Source: Plumapathes pennacea
Taxonomy: Eukaryota > Cnidaria > Anthozoa > Antipatharia > Myriopathidae
NCBI GenBank assembly: GCA_964036295.1
Contig: OZ038465.1
Location: forward strand, 10,694,167-10,758,166
DNA: 64,000 nt
Reading direction: 5' to 3'
Made by a program: the position numbers and the translations under genes. The notes under the pieces were generated by a model, which worked only from the letters and a program-made list of their open reading frames with translations, had not been told where the DNA came from and ran no database searches. Below are positions 13,401-25,569 of this stretch, piece after piece. The first letter of the stretch is position 1, and each line of letters begins with the position of its first letter.

Positions 13401-16400
13401 ACAGTGCAGGGGTTAAAATTACAATGTCAGCAAGTCAAAGGGAAACGAAATTTGGTTCGAGTTATTGCCGGGAGGTTCCAGTTATCGGGGTTCCACTGTG
13501 TTCCCCTTGTCCTTTTTTCTGCCACACAATATTGCATGACAAAGGAAACTACAACCTCAAAAGCCATAGGTATGCACATAAGCATAATAAGCGTGTGTAA
13601 AGTGTGTGTAATAGGGTTACCATGACCACACTACCCTCCACTTGAGGCATCCTACGACCTTTACAACATCTGGGTAGCTCACAAACCCATCAGGACTCTA
13701 CGGGACTTTTTACTGACCAACATGAAGGACAAAGACAAAGCTAACGACAGACAGGGGACAGTAATACAGAATACCTTGTGCTGACTAGGAAGCCACCTAC
13801 ATCAGTGACACTGGCAGAAACCTGAACACGAGATTTACTGAACTCGAGCAACGAGCTACCAGAAACGGCGACATCAGAAATCACATTTCTGAACACCACC
13901 GACAGACTGAACACGACATTAACTGGGACTCTGCTGAATGCACCAGACCAACGATAAGGCGACAAAACGGACCAATTACATCAACGACTAGACACATGGG
14001 AAGTCGAAGCATCAGTCACCATACAACAGTCTTTCAGGAGACTACTCTAACCCAGATGATCACAACCAACCTACTGTTCACACTCCTGGGTTCAAACCAC
14101 TTTCCAAAATTGCAGTGTTAACAGGTCCAACGAAAATTCAAGAGTTCGCAAATCGAGATTCCACTGTAAAATATAACAGCATTATAAATACTGTACCTTG
14201 TTGTAATCAATGGTTACGAACAAAAATGGTCCTTGTAAGCCAAATGAATACACATGTTTTGCAACAACTAGAAAAACAAAAACAATAAAAAAAAGAACAA
14301 TAAAAATTTGTTCCGCTGAGAAAAAGGGATTAAAAGAGCAGGGAGTCCTAAAACGCAAGTTTCTGATAAAGTACACTGACTGTATAGGTTGAAGAAATTG
14401 GACCAGAAAATTTGTATCTCCAAGGGGCCATGTAATGTTCTGTTTATTTTAAAATACTAGATATCAAATAATGAAATATCTAGAACAAAAACATATCTCA
14501 CAGCCAAAATTTCCTGTCAGAACTTGTTGTCTCCAAAAATCAGGCGCATGCAGTGATCATATCCGATTTTAGAACTGGACTGAATAATAAAAATGGCAGT
14601 GTTGTATCCAGGATTTCAAAACTGGGGGTCCTTGGATGTGAAGAAAAGAAGGGGAAGAAATAGAATGGAAGAGAGAAAAAAATGTTAAGAAAAGAAGGAG
14701 AAGTGTTAAAGAGGAGTAGAAATAAAGAAAGGAGAAGTAGAAGGGAGAATTAATGAAATGGGATGCCAAAAAGAAACAAAAAAGGAGAAGGAGAAGGGAG
14801 AACTACATACTGTACAGGACAGTATTAGCTGACATAGAGGCTGGTTTACAAGTATGACACAAACATAAGCATGAACACAAACATAAACACAAACATAAAC
14901 ACAAACATAGTACACTGTCATTCTCTTATGCTATGCTTATGCTTGCACTTAGAATAGAAAGAAGGAAACATGGAAGAGGAAGAGAAAAAATGGAATGAAA
15001 AGTCAAATGGAAAAAGAGAGAAAAATGGGAAAGAAGGGGATACAAGTAAAATAAAGATATGTCAAATATATGAGTTGTGCAAAGGAGAAATGGAAAAGTG
15101 GGCAAAACAGAGGGGGGGGGGGTGGGTGGGGGGAAGATACTAAGAACAGATGGAGACAGAAGGGGAAACAAAAATATGCCAAGGACAAATGGAGGCTCAA
15201 AAATGTCAGATAGAAGAGCTTACTTTCAAAGGTTTTGCCAAGGTTTCTTGATCTGTACAAGTGAACATCTCCAAATATAATGCTAATGAAACCTTATAAT
15301 GACAGAAATTAAAAATAAAACATAAAACGGAAATTTGCCATGATATACCAATGAAAATTCTAAGAACAGTAATAAACTATTAATGATATTCATATAACCA
15401 TAATGGTATTAAGAATGATAACATAAAATGAATCGACTTAGGGTCGATGTATGAAATCTAGACGCCATAAAAGAATAATTCTTTATAATTATTGGAAGCT
15501 GACGTTTCTAGCACTAGTCCTTTGTCAAAGCAAATACAAAGGATAGTGCTTGAAAAGTCAAAATTAGCTTCCAATTCTTTTACAACTGTCTAGGTTTCAT
15601 ACGTCAACCCTTTGTTTATACATTATTATTTCTGGTGACACACACAACAATCATGGTTGTCTTGCCTTCCAAAACTGAAAGGGGAGGGGGAGGGGGGTGG
15701 TGTTGACAGGCACAAAGGCTGCTCTATCCTGACATTTCTGTTGAGGAAAGTAGGGGATTGGGCAAGTGAAATTTTCAAGCTCTGACTACATGCAGCTTAC
15801 CATGACTCTGATCTGCTATCATTGTCAGAAGAATAGTCTGCTCTTCCTCTTCAACCCTTTTATCACTCCTGGCACCCCTGGTAAAAGAAACAGTACAAAG
15901 TCTTAATGTGTTAAACTTGGTTCTCCGGGTCATTTTGTTTTCCACTCAAATTTACTCTTTGCTGTACTATTTTTACACCATGCATGTATTGTACCTTATT
16001 GGACAGTCAGTCAATTTTGTGTGGCTAAAGATAACAGATGAATAAATAAAAATGCACAGAGGAGAGTGAGGGAACTACAGCACACCTCACAGAAAGTTAT
16101 AATAATAATACAATATAACCCATGAAAGAATTATATTGTATTATTAATAACAACTCTCTGTGATGTGTGCTGCAGTTCCCTGCATAATGAGCAGTCCCCA
16201 ACTCATTATACAAATTCTCCCAATCTCTCAAGAAGAAAATGTATGAGTGATGTTGCAAGAACTGAATGTTCAATCAGCTGTCATCTGAAGCAAGCTACCA
16301 AGTTGTGCATATGGTATGATTATCTCTGGTGAAAAACTAAAAGAGAGAATTAAAGGTGACAATCGTAGGTACAATACCTTGAGCAACCTGGCTAGATTAC

Positions 16401-19400
16401 TGTAGCTTCTAAATAGTTCTTTTAGGTACAGCGACAGTAAAACCCAACTACTGCATATAATGTATTATCATTTTTCACCGGTATTTTATGTACATGCGTG
16501 CAGGTATTATAAACAGCAATAAACTTGAACTTACCATTTGACTGAATGCACAAACTTCCTGAGCATTGTCCACGTGGTACCAAAGTTGGTTGACAAGAAA
16601 GCCTGGTGTAATATATATTTTTTATTATATAGACATGAGTGCTTTACTGGAAAATATACCATGCGTAAAATCCATACAAAACTACATCTGGGACCCGAGT
16701 GGCGTATTTTCCATATCCTCACTAGTGAGGATATCGTTGGCATCATTTCCCACTTTTGCATGGTTGTTTGTGCAATTTCTCGTAAAACACTCGTGTCTAA
16801 TATAATAAAAAGAAAATTACAAGGCGGCTTGAAGATATGGATTTTATTTTCTCGTGGTAAAAACAATATTTTACTCACTCGCGAAGCGCTCGTTTGTAAA
16901 ATATTGTTTTCACCACTTGAAAATAAAATTCATATCTTCGCGCCACCATGTAATATCCTCTACACATTTAAAATTCAAAGCTCATTCAACAATAGGTTTC
17001 TTGGGTACTATAAAAGGAAATTACAGCATCAAAAAATATTTAGACTTGCAAAATTTTAGGTCCATAGCATTGAAACATCAAATTTGGCAGCCTTTTGAAG
17101 TGTTAAGAAGATTTGTATGGGAAAAGATGGTGAAGGGAAAGCCTTGCCTGGAGTGTGTAGGTGTATCTTAATTTGGTTACATTGTTATGTGTTTGCCTCA
17201 TTAAAACATAACTTAAGCCACAAACAAACAAACTCAATAAATATTACTGTATTACAACTGTAAAAAATAAATATTACTGTATTTTACATCAGAAAATTTA
17301 AAGGTTACAGTATGCATTCCATACCATACTATTGTGGACACTCTTGGCCAGGATCCAGTCTTGCTGTCGTGGGTGAAACAAAAGAGCTCCACTGACTTGG
17401 AAAGGCAGTCTATTCTGCTTCCAGGACACTCCCCCATCCACAGTCTTCACAATGGTAGATTTTGTTGGAAAGAATGGGGTATTGTATGAAACAAGGATTA
17501 CCTGAAATGGAAAAACAGACACAAAATGCAATTAAAAATTAACTTTAATACATAGATGTGTAACTTAAAAAGGGCCTCAGCCAATTCAGAGTGCAACTGA
17601 TTGACTGTATTCCGGAATAGGAATAGCTAAAATGATCCAAAGTTTTGCTTGTTCTGGAGGAAATTGTTTATAAAATGCTGAAATTTCGAACAGCTCCTGA
17701 ATCTCGACATAATTCAACTCCAAGATTCTGAACATGGGAAAGCAAAATACTTCACCAATCAGTATCACTATTCCTATTCAGGAATAGATCCAATCAAACC
17801 CGCCCTCAATGTTTTTGTTTACGTCTAGAAAATCGGCCAACACAAAATAACATATTAATCAAAAGAAAAGAAATTAATATATAGTTAGTAGCACTTTTAG
17901 ATCAAAAGAAACAAATGTTTTTTTTAAAGCAAGTCGGATGGAAATGGAGTGCTATTCACTGATCCACCTTTTTTAGGGTCCCTGAATGTCAAAAGAAGAA
18001 CAACAATCCATTTCTATCAGACTTGTTTGAGGAAAAGATTAGTTCCTTTTGATCTAAAAGTGCTGCTAACCTACTTTTTCTTTTGATTACTAAATTATTA
18101 GCCTTAGATTTTCTAGATGTAAACAAAAACATTGAACTGGCTGAGAGGTCCCTTAAAGTTTCTGAGTGCACATCTGGTAATAATTTACTTAATTGAGTTG
18201 GTGAGAGGTGGGGATTGAGCGAGGGAGGGGGATTCATGTACTGTTACAGTATAATCTATTACTGTACCAGGCTGGTCCATGTACATAGGCCAACTGTATG
18301 CAGTTGTTAAAACTCAAGGCAAGTATGACTGAATTAAGTACAGATCATACTGATTTATTATAGATTCACTTTGCATTCAATACCTTGTTCGGGTTCAGAG
18401 GATTTTTCATGATACCATAGTTCTTGCGAATATGAGCCCCAAACACTTCCTGGTTGACTCTCTTGAAACTTTTTCCATAGTCAGTGCTACAGAAAATTAA
18501 AAAAAAAACTATGTTCACACTTCATCCAATATATAAAACATGACATAAATACCTAAAACATAACACAGATAACCTGTCAAAATCTGTCCTACACTGTTAT
18601 ATTGTAGTTAGCACCTTGTTCTATTCATTGTGTTAAACCCCTATGGAAAATTATAACACTGTGGTGATCTTTGACCCCTTATAAATTTTTAGCTATTGAA
18701 CCCCCCACGCCTTAGAATTCATTTATCATTATGTGCGGAGTATAGATAATTTCTGGAACTAACTAAGTAACTAAAGAATTATCTTTATCCCAACCAGTCC
18801 TCACAAAACAATGTATAGTACCTTTTATATAACTGTGAGGGTCTGCTGAAAAGAAATCCAATTTCTGAAGTTGCAAGAAGTAAAATTGTCTGCAAGATTG
18901 AATAAAACAAAATATTTAGACAACATCAGATATAGAACCTACAGTCATGTGCTCTACTGTATGTTCTGGCAAAGTCTGTATTACTCAATCAACAAATCAA
19001 GAAGTAAACAATTATAGTACCAGGGCAATTCCTAAAGCCTTTGTCAAACAGACTCCCAAGTTGACTCAGTTAGTTGTCAACTTTGGTTTAAAATACTTAT
19101 AGATATCCTTTGGCCACTTGGGAATTGTCTTGGGCCAATCCACTGGAGGTCAAACTCAAATATGGAGGTCCAAGTTGAGGCACATTTTTCACCATTTGGC
19201 TGACCTAACCCAAGTCAAAGCTATTAATTGGAACTTGAAAATTGTTTTTGTGATGGTCAACTTGAGAGTTTGTTAAGAATTGCAAACTTGGCTTGAGCAA
19301 GGAGCCTGTTTAACCAGGTTCATGTGAATAGTGTATTATACTTGATTGGTCACTAGAGTTGATAGTCGGAGCCACTTTTTTTGATGTTTTAAAAAACATC

Positions 19401-20359
19401 AAAAATAATATTACTGTTCATGCAGCAATAAAGCAAACTGTGGGCATACTTTATAACTGTACATCAACAACATTGGAGTGCCAATAATTATAGCTACAGT
19501 ATACTTATATCGATATCATCATTGATAATTTCTAAACATAATACTGATGGTTCAGTATATAATATATTGTAATGACCATTTTTATTGTGAGATACACAAA
19601 AAAGCTCATAACCAGCACTTAAAAACCTGTCTGCATCTGCAGTGCATTAAAACATGCTTCACTCAAACTTTAACTTCCATAGTGACCACTAATTAATTAT
19701 TTATCAGTAGAAATTGTGTTTTCGAAATAAAAAGATTTATACGTATTTTTACTAAGTCCTTAACTTTAACAGTATAGAACACGCATGGGTCGACAGTATC
19801 ATTAGCAGTGTCCTCATTTTGACTTTGGAATCGTGAGAGATTTAATTACTGATGCAGAACTGCATGAAAATACAATACATTTTGTTATAACTTGAAGCCA
19901 CTTACCGACGATTCGCCTTTAGTGTTTCCAACCCAGCTCAATGATATACTCAACCTCGTTTCATTTGTAAATTTCCACTGAAATGAGAGCAATTAGAATG
20001 AGATCTATGTGTAGTAGACGTACTTTAGCACAGCACAGGAAAAACAAGCTCTTGTAAACATTAATTATAATGTAATTCGTACGTACGTCTGCTTTCTCCA
20101 CATGACTATCTGGACCTTCAGTTGGGTTGCCACAATCTCCTTCTCCGACCGTCATGGTATCTGGGTCTTCATCAGGAAGTACTCGTCTTCGTCTGCTCAA
20201 TTTATTTCCGTATTTTGTAGGCAGTGTTGTGCTGCTTGAATCCCGGCTTGAATGAAACAAATCTCTTAATGAGTTTTCCCGAACAAGTTCTCTCCTCTTC
20301 CTGGTTTCACTACGAAGAGTGGTGGTCAAGAGGCATATCGTAAGCAGAAAAAAGCGCAT
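4499..20359 (-). CDS. SORT1: Sortilin (VPS10-domain sorting receptor)
   Basis: Complete gene; 24 exons give 838 aa (human sortilin is about 831). Exons: 20359-20087, 19977-19906, 18889-18822, 18486-18384, 17501-17325, 16602-16535, 15877-15801, 15268-15224, 14267-14197, 13300-13214, 13069-13009, 12655-12582, 12377-12296, 11873-11779, 11056-10868, 10253-10162, 10083-9899, 8178-8073, 7488-7414, 7185-7075, 6714-6561, 5813-5713, 5096-4970, 4522-4499. Phases agree at every junction. Order: signal peptide; propeptide with furin-type RRRR at 56-59; VPS10 beta-propeller about 92-600, with BNR-type blades such as KTVDGGVSW and TDDGGYSW; 10CC cysteine module about 606-740; one membrane helix about 760-779; 58-residue tail. 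The tail keeps YSQL (795-798), a YxxPhi signal, and ends DSEDDAAMLEI, an acidic-cluster hydrophobic signal comparable to the vertebrate DDSDEDLLE end. Sortilins carry cargo between Golgi, endosomes and surface. The introns are loaded with small transposons. Confidence 0.95.
5888..6201. mobile_element. 314-bp TA-flanked MITE, copy 1
   Basis: Inverted termini GAGCCGTTTTCGGATGACTG and the matching right end, with TA on both sides (5886-5887, 6202-6203), as left by Tc1/mariner-type transposition. Copy 2 at 59528-59841 has the same length and differs at only about three positions. The shared 77-aa open frames inside both copies are repeat artefacts. It sits in the sortilin intron before the transmembrane exon. 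Confidence 0.8.
6211..6310. repeat. ACT trinucleotide microsatellite
   Basis: An uninterrupted then interrupted run of tac/act units in a sortilin intron. It produces long spurious poly-Thr and poly-Val frames. Confidence 0.9.
8715..9609. mobile_element. Long-TIR DNA transposon, truncated
   Basis: Two arms of about 220 bp, 8715-8936 and 9387-9609, are near-perfect inverted copies. Each arm holds three tandem units of about 20 bp (acttgcacacccaatgacg). About 450 bp lies between them, including a minus-strand frame at 9347-8994. It sits in the sortilin intron between the VPS10 C-terminal exon and the first 10CC exon. Confidence 0.75.
8994..9347 (-). pseudogene. N-terminal remnant of a transposon protein
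   Basis: A 117-codon frame starting MAAEAINISCMLQEIVQKIN, lying entirely between the two long inverted arms. Near its end, GRPRYIINEEQLQYFIDF resembles the GRP-x-hydrophobic-x-x-x-QL lead-in to a helix-turn-helix that I associate with integrase-type transposon proteins. The frame then breaks at a stop (9CC end FRAVPPC) and no catalytic domain follows. I infer a truncated transposon gene; the family call is tentative and rests on memory of similar sequences. Confidence 0.4.
9679..9870. repeat. Dispersed repeat, family with 55208-55406
   Basis: The segment starting acccctttcactcccaagag shares long stretches with 55208-55406, including tatcaattctcactacatca. It lies in a sortilin intron. The 55 kb copy shows inverted ends (ctcttttactaccaagagtg and cttgggagtgaaagggt), so this is probably a MITE family. 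Confidence 0.55.
10418..10452. repeat. AAT microsatellite
   Basis: Simple (aat)n run inside a sortilin intron. Confidence 0.9.
10618..10795. mobile_element. pogo/Tigger-like MITE
   Basis: Inverted ends ACAGTCAAACTTCGCTATTT and, from the right, ACAGTCGAACCCCGCTATTT, with repeated tatttcgaa motifs between. This CAGT(C)(R)AACC...TTCGAA pattern is typical of pogo-type non-autonomous elements. Related remnants lie at 13330-13495 and around 14120-14170. Confidence 0.55.
11590..11721. repeat. Decayed fragment of the 314-bp MITE family
   Basis: Carries the diagnostic right end tttcgacagtcgtcggaaaa followed by ccgctca, plus the internal tttggttttgatcctcattg. It is clearly more diverged than the copies at 5888 and 59528. 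Confidence 0.6.
12855..12972. repeat. 118-bp foldback hairpin
   Basis: Arms of about 50 bp (agcctgtgaacaggctctct to gaggctgggagaga, and their inverted partner) around a short loop. Lies in a sortilin intron, 37 bases from the exon ending at 13009. It looks like a palindromic MITE. Confidence 0.7.
13330..13467. repeat. 78-bp tandem duplication in a pogo-like remnant
   Basis: The unit beginning aggggttaaaattacaatgt occurs at 13330 and again at 13408. The second copy runs about 60 bases before diverging into ttattgccgggaggttcc. Confidence 0.7.
16069..16182. repeat. 114-bp foldback repeat
   Basis: Inverted arms of about 48 bp (gagggaactacagcacacct against aggtgtgtgctgcagttccc-like sequence) around a short AT centre, in a sortilin intron. 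A second repeat type, caaattctcccaatctct, follows directly. Confidence 0.6.
16823..16944. repeat. Foldback repeat in sortilin intron
   Basis: Arms ggcggcttgaagatatgg and, inverted, ggcgcgaagatatgaatttt extend about 55 bp each. The spurious 173-codon plus frame at 16538-17059 crosses it. Confidence 0.6.
17807..18134. repeat. 328-bp palindromic MITE
   Basis: Outer arms caatgtttttgtttacgtct and inverted caatgtttttgtttacatct. Further inverted matches (cttttagatcaaaag against ccttttgatctaaaag) show that most of the element folds back. Lies in a sortilin intron. Confidence 0.65.
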
Positions 20360-20571
20360 AATTGTGTTTCCTAAACAGAACTAAAAGAAATCAAAAGCCA
20401 AATATTTACATCGGCCTATTGAGCACGCTCTTTAAACGAAAACCGCTGACTGCATGTACTGCGCTACACTGGTCCGCTCACACCTCTCGCCCGCCTCATC
20501 GGGGCTGTATATTTTTGGCAGGCTAATCGGAACAGAAATAAGTAACTCACAAAATATCGCAAAGCAAAAGG

Positions 20572-20604
<33 letters not shown>

Positions 20605-21107
20605 GAGAAATAAAAATTAACAATAATGATCACGGTAAAACGAAGCAATTCTTGTACCAACACAATTTATTTGTGATTGAGAATTTTTCGCCACTTCCGT
20701 GAAGATATTGATGCCAGGCATCTTTCATTGTAACACCGAAAGATAATTTACAAAACTTTCCAAGAAACAGGAGGACGAATATTCCTTTCAATACACCGTT
20801 TTTGCAATGATAACGCACGTATTGCGCGTTTTGAGCAGGAAGGCAACTATAGACACATCTTCCGTTACGCTTCTTGAATATTTTTGGTGTTACTCATGCA
20901 TGATCGTCCTACATAGTCTAATAAATTAAATAAATAGCGCTTCTTTTTCTGGTACAGACTTTTTCTGTGCATTGCTCAAATTTACAGCAGGAAACCTCTT
21001 ACACGTAGTTTCTGATATTTGCAGTAGTGGATCGTAAGGATATTACAAGGTCAACAGAAAACTGACTTGTCTTTATTCGTATATATCATTTTAAACTCCT
21101 CTCCTTA

Positions 21108-21201
21108 GGCCTGTTTCAAACGTCAAACTTCACATGCGTCGAATGCAACGCAAATGAGCTAATTTATTATAATTGCGAATTGCGATGTTTGGAAACAGGC
21201 C
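21108..21201. repeat. Harbinger-like mini-element
   Basis: Inverted ends ggcctgtttcaaacgtc and, reversed, ggcctgtttccaaacatc, flanked by tta on the left and taa on the right. Short, non-coding. Confidence 0.45.
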
Positions 21202-21324
21202 TAAGCTACTGAACCATAACGCACGTAATTTCTTTTTCAACTGCAAGTGACACTCAACTTGTATAGCCTGCTGCTGTATCAAACCAGTGACTGGTATTTC
21301 GTCTGAAAGGACAATGTGTCAGGA

Positions 21325-21393
21325 CACGTGTCAAAGCATACAGGACACGTGACAAAGCATACAGGTCACGTGTCAAAGCATACAAGATACGTG
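21325..21393. promoter_or_regulatory. E-box array, four sites at 21-bp spacing
   Basis: CACGTG occurs at 21325, 21346 and 21367, and TACGTG at 21388, each in the same cagga-cacgtg-caaagcata repeat of exactly 21 bp. E-boxes with flanks such as TCACGTG or CACGTGAC are bound by bHLH-Zip factors (MITF/TFE, USF, MYC families). The array is about 1 kb upstream of the sortilin start codon. A regulatory role is inferred; a neutral minisatellite remains possible. Confidence 0.4.
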
Positions 21394-22754
21394 ACGAACA
21401 TGTACATGAATCAGCAATGTATATGAATTGTTAACATTTTACGCACAAAACAGAAAAAATAATTATATGCATAATTTATGCACAGTTTACCGCACTACGT
21501 CTTTTAAATCGTCGTCAATCATAATCATCTGACCCAATCTAACAAATAAAATACTGTTCACCAAATTAGTTTTTTAGTAATGATGAATACATTCGTTCTT
21601 GCTATTATATTATAAAAGATTAGAAGTTCTTGCCATGCATACAGAGTTCCTTCACATTGTACTCTTCAACAAAACATTACTAGGATTACTAAGGCCTCCA
21701 TCCTTAACCTTACGTCAACGAACAAAAAGTTTGCTTTTTTTTATTTTTTTCGTGCAACTGTCCTTTAAAACATAATCGAAAAATATCTTTAACGAGAAAA
21801 AAATAATTATAATGTATATTATTAGGCTTCCTTATATTACACGCTCTAGGTGGCTTTTTAGCCTAGTATATTCCACTTGTATTTTGGAAGCATTGTGAGA
21901 AATTGAGAGGCACTCCGGAGAGATTCATATTACTGAATTTGTGTACTGGAATAACTCTAAATATACACATTCATTCAAATTAACTACATTTACTACTATT
22001 GCACCTAACAAAAAGCCTGTAAATGCCTTGGCTTCCTGTGAAACCGTTCTTTGTGTTGCTCTCATCGCAGAACCTGTATATCTTCAAGTTTGTGCGGAGA
22101 GAGAAAGAAAATAACAGCAAAAACAGTTCCATCAGAGAGAGAAAAAAGCCTGAACATTGGCAAATCCTGCACACTTCGTTCAAATTCTCCGAAATCACTT
22201 GTACTCAAAGTACAAGATGTCCAAGTCCAATAACAACATTGTAACACAGTGAAGCCTAGGAAATTGGCTCATTCACGATCGTATAACTATTTTCTAACGG
22301 AATAAAAATTGTCGATGGGAACATCAACAGCATCAATTTGTAATTAAAGCTATAAGAAGAATATCTAAGAACACAAATTTGAAAAATCGCTGTAAGAGTC
22401 TGGACAGTTATACAGCTACAGTAGGCCCCCACTTGACTTGTAAAGTCCTCTGAAGTCTCGGTGGAAGAGTTCACATGATACTCGCTACCAATGGCATTTT
22501 AAAGCACCGCGTCTTCAGCAAGATGGAAAATATCTGAATTAATCCAAATAAAAAATTCTGGAGTTCGGATAGTTATCCAGCCAGGCCCCCACTTTACTTA
22601 TGCAATCCTCTGACGTACCCGTGGAAGAGTTCATGTGGTGTCCCAGATCCTCTATCAATGCCAGGCATTTTCCGAAAGCACCACGTCTTTAGCGAGATGG
22701 AAATTATAAAAAAATCTCTGGAGTCAGATAATTATCTTGCTATGCCCTCTTGTA

Positions 22755-25538
22755 CTATCTTCTGACATCTCGGTGGAAGAGTTCATCTTGTGGCCCCAAT
22801 TCTCCACCAACGACATTGTCTAAAAGTACTGCCTCTTCTTCGGATCCTGCCTCCACATCAACGTGGCGCTGATATTTCACTCTCACTTTGTCCTCCTTGG
22901 ACTGAAGAGCCTTTGCCTTTCGAGATTTCCGCATTAAGAAGTTGTCTACAACCCAGAACATGAAGGCCTGGCAAGGGGAAAAAACCACTCTTAGTGTAGG
23001 ACACGTCCACACTTACAGTAAGTGCTTTCATTTGAAAACGCATCTTCGCCGATAAGGCCTTTCGTCCACACTAAAGCGATTCTTGAAAACGGATATTTTT
23101 GAAAATTGGGATTTTCAAAAACGCTTCTTAAAGTAGAGACTCTCGAAAACGGACATGTTTTCAAATGAACCAATTGGTGTGAATGGGTGACTTCAAAAAT
23201 GGAGGTATTTCAGAATGCACGAAAGTCCATTAGTGTGGACGACTAGCTAGGCTTGTTTTGTAGACCGGAAGTTATTTTACGATACAGTACATATAGATAT
23301 GAAGTAATAGAGTGGTAAAGTGTCCCAATATTTTGCAAACTTTTAAATTCGAACTACTGCACATGATTTAGTGTACGTAGCTCTGTTGTAAGAATGTGAG
23401 CTAACTTAATTCAATTTTCTCTAACAGATAATTTTCTTGGCCTTTGTAATGTACACTATGGGCTTTTACATAAATATGCTACACAGTAAACTGTATATTA
23501 TCTAAAGGTGTGGGTCATAAATACAACTACCTTAGCACTCACATTAAATAGAAGTGGAACTACCAGCATCACAATAGCAAGTTCAATTTTAGGGTGGCCT
23601 CTGAATGGTTTGAGAATGAAGCTTCGCACACTTTCCCAAAACTTCAGCAAGAACAACATGGAAATGACAATTTTCTCAAAAATAACGACCACTAGGTACA
23701 AAGCACATTGGCCTATCCAAGCATTAAGTTGGGGAGGGGAACCTGCAAAGAAAAAGACAAAAAATAGGCTAAGTAAAACTTACATGTACCAATAAATAAG
23801 GAGAAACAAATTAACCCCAAGCAGAATTACGTGCTCTGTACAGTTTTATCTCATTTTTATTATTTGGTGTGACAGGCAAACATTCACGAAAAAATCATTC
23901 CTGCACCACTCAATATTATTGCCTTCTGAATCCTCTTGTGAAACCAAATTGCAATGAAACACTGGGAGCTACAACCTCAAAAAAGGCAAGAGTCAATTAT
24001 TCCCACCAAACCAATCAGATAAAAAGGGCATCCACCTCCTGATGAATGAAAGTCTGACCTGTAAAGGTATTACACAATTCTATTGTACAGTAGGATTCCA
24101 AAATAGAGAAAATAGAATATATAAAATGATACTCTACACACTAGTTAGAATACTATGCCACGTGAACTGTAGCCACTGTATGTATCATTCAAAGAGTTTT
24201 AATCAAAACAAAATAGTACTTTTCTCAAATTTTGCAGGTGAATGTATTTTGTTAATAACACCTACTGTATACATTACTGCAGTACAGCATGTGTGCAGGT
24301 TTCAAGTTACCCCTTGCATACCATATTCTCCAAATGTTAGTGAATCCCAGCCATTAATTCTGATGATAACTTGGGTGATTTGAAGGCAGATGTAGATGAA
24401 GATCAAGCCAACAGTGGAATCTAACAAAAAGTTGATGAAGTACCTATAACACAAACGATCAAAAAGTGATAAGTTCCTTCTGTATTCAGCAATTTACCAT
24501 ACAGTACTCACAATGACAATATATTGTTGATGAGTAGATGTATTTACTGTACTATGTACTGTGGTACGTGAATGTATTAATAAACTTTTATTACACGACT
24601 TCACATTTTCGAGTGCAAATACGGGCCAAAACGAGTGCAAAGACGGGAGCGTATTGTACTCGTTAGGAACCAGATCAACTGGTTTATTAGCTTACGTGAT
24701 CAGTTTTCGCAAGCAAAGTTTACGAACGCGTCATTTTTTGTTCCATTTTGCGCGTGGCAAGAATGTTTGCTAATAAACAATTTATTACACGAAAAGTCGT
24801 GCAATACGGCTGTATTTTTACTCGTCAGTTTTATTTTTTCTCGCCTGAAGCAGGCTCGAAAAAATAAAACCGACCCGTAAAAATACTCTGCCGTATTGCA
24901 CTCCTTCCTGTGTAATAACCTCTTTGTATTGCATGATGGTCAGATTGTGATGCACATCATAATGGCCTCATAACATTAATTTTAGTATATAATTATTGAT
25001 GTACACTACATGCCTGACATGATAAAAATTATACATGGCAGCTGTTCAACCATAAATCACCAGCCCAGATAGTTGAAACAGCTTTTAAACAAGCAGTCAC
25101 AAAAAATATATTACAAAGCAACTAATAGGAATGGTAATTCCGGGCTTGCAGACAGTGAAATACTGTAACAAAGTTGTAAATCAATGGTCGTAAATCAATG
25201 TCTTAAGGCTGGTTCACACGGTAAAGCAAGCTCAAGAGAATGAAAAGTGTTCCATTTTCTTACGCTTGCTTCACAAACTCTACCATGTGAACCGGTTGCT
25301 TGCACTTGCATTTGTGCTTGTTTTACCCGTGTGAACCAGCCTTTAGACTTGGCAAATAACTTCATTGTTTGGCTGGCCGTGTTAATTTATGACCAATTTG
25401 TGTCATGTTTCAAAATGAGACCAGAAATGTCCAAAAGTCTGTCACATCTCTCACAGGATATAACCTGCAGAGCAAAGTTTCTGAATATATACAAACATTT
25501 TTTTTTTATTTCGACCACATGAAAATTGGGGCAAGTGC

Positions 25539-25569
<31 letters not shown>

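Larger units (their letters stand above)
20360..22754. other. Intergenic: sortilin promoter side, STIMATE 3' side
   Basis: No exon recognised. Contains a long A-run near 20571-20602, a small inverted repeat at 21108-21201 and the E-box array at 21325-21393. The end near 22754 should hold the 3' UTR of the STIMATE homologue. Short direct repeats (tcctctgacg, cggtggaagagttcat) recur between 22440 and 22790, extending into the last STIMATE exon. Confidence 0.5.

Noticed and set aside
16538-17059. 173-codon plus-strand open frame
   Set aside because: It runs antisense over a sortilin exon and through a foldback repeat, with no domain or splice support.
21322-21400. CRISPR-like reading of the 21-bp repeats
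   Set aside because: Repeats are directly adjacent without unique spacers, and the genome is animal.
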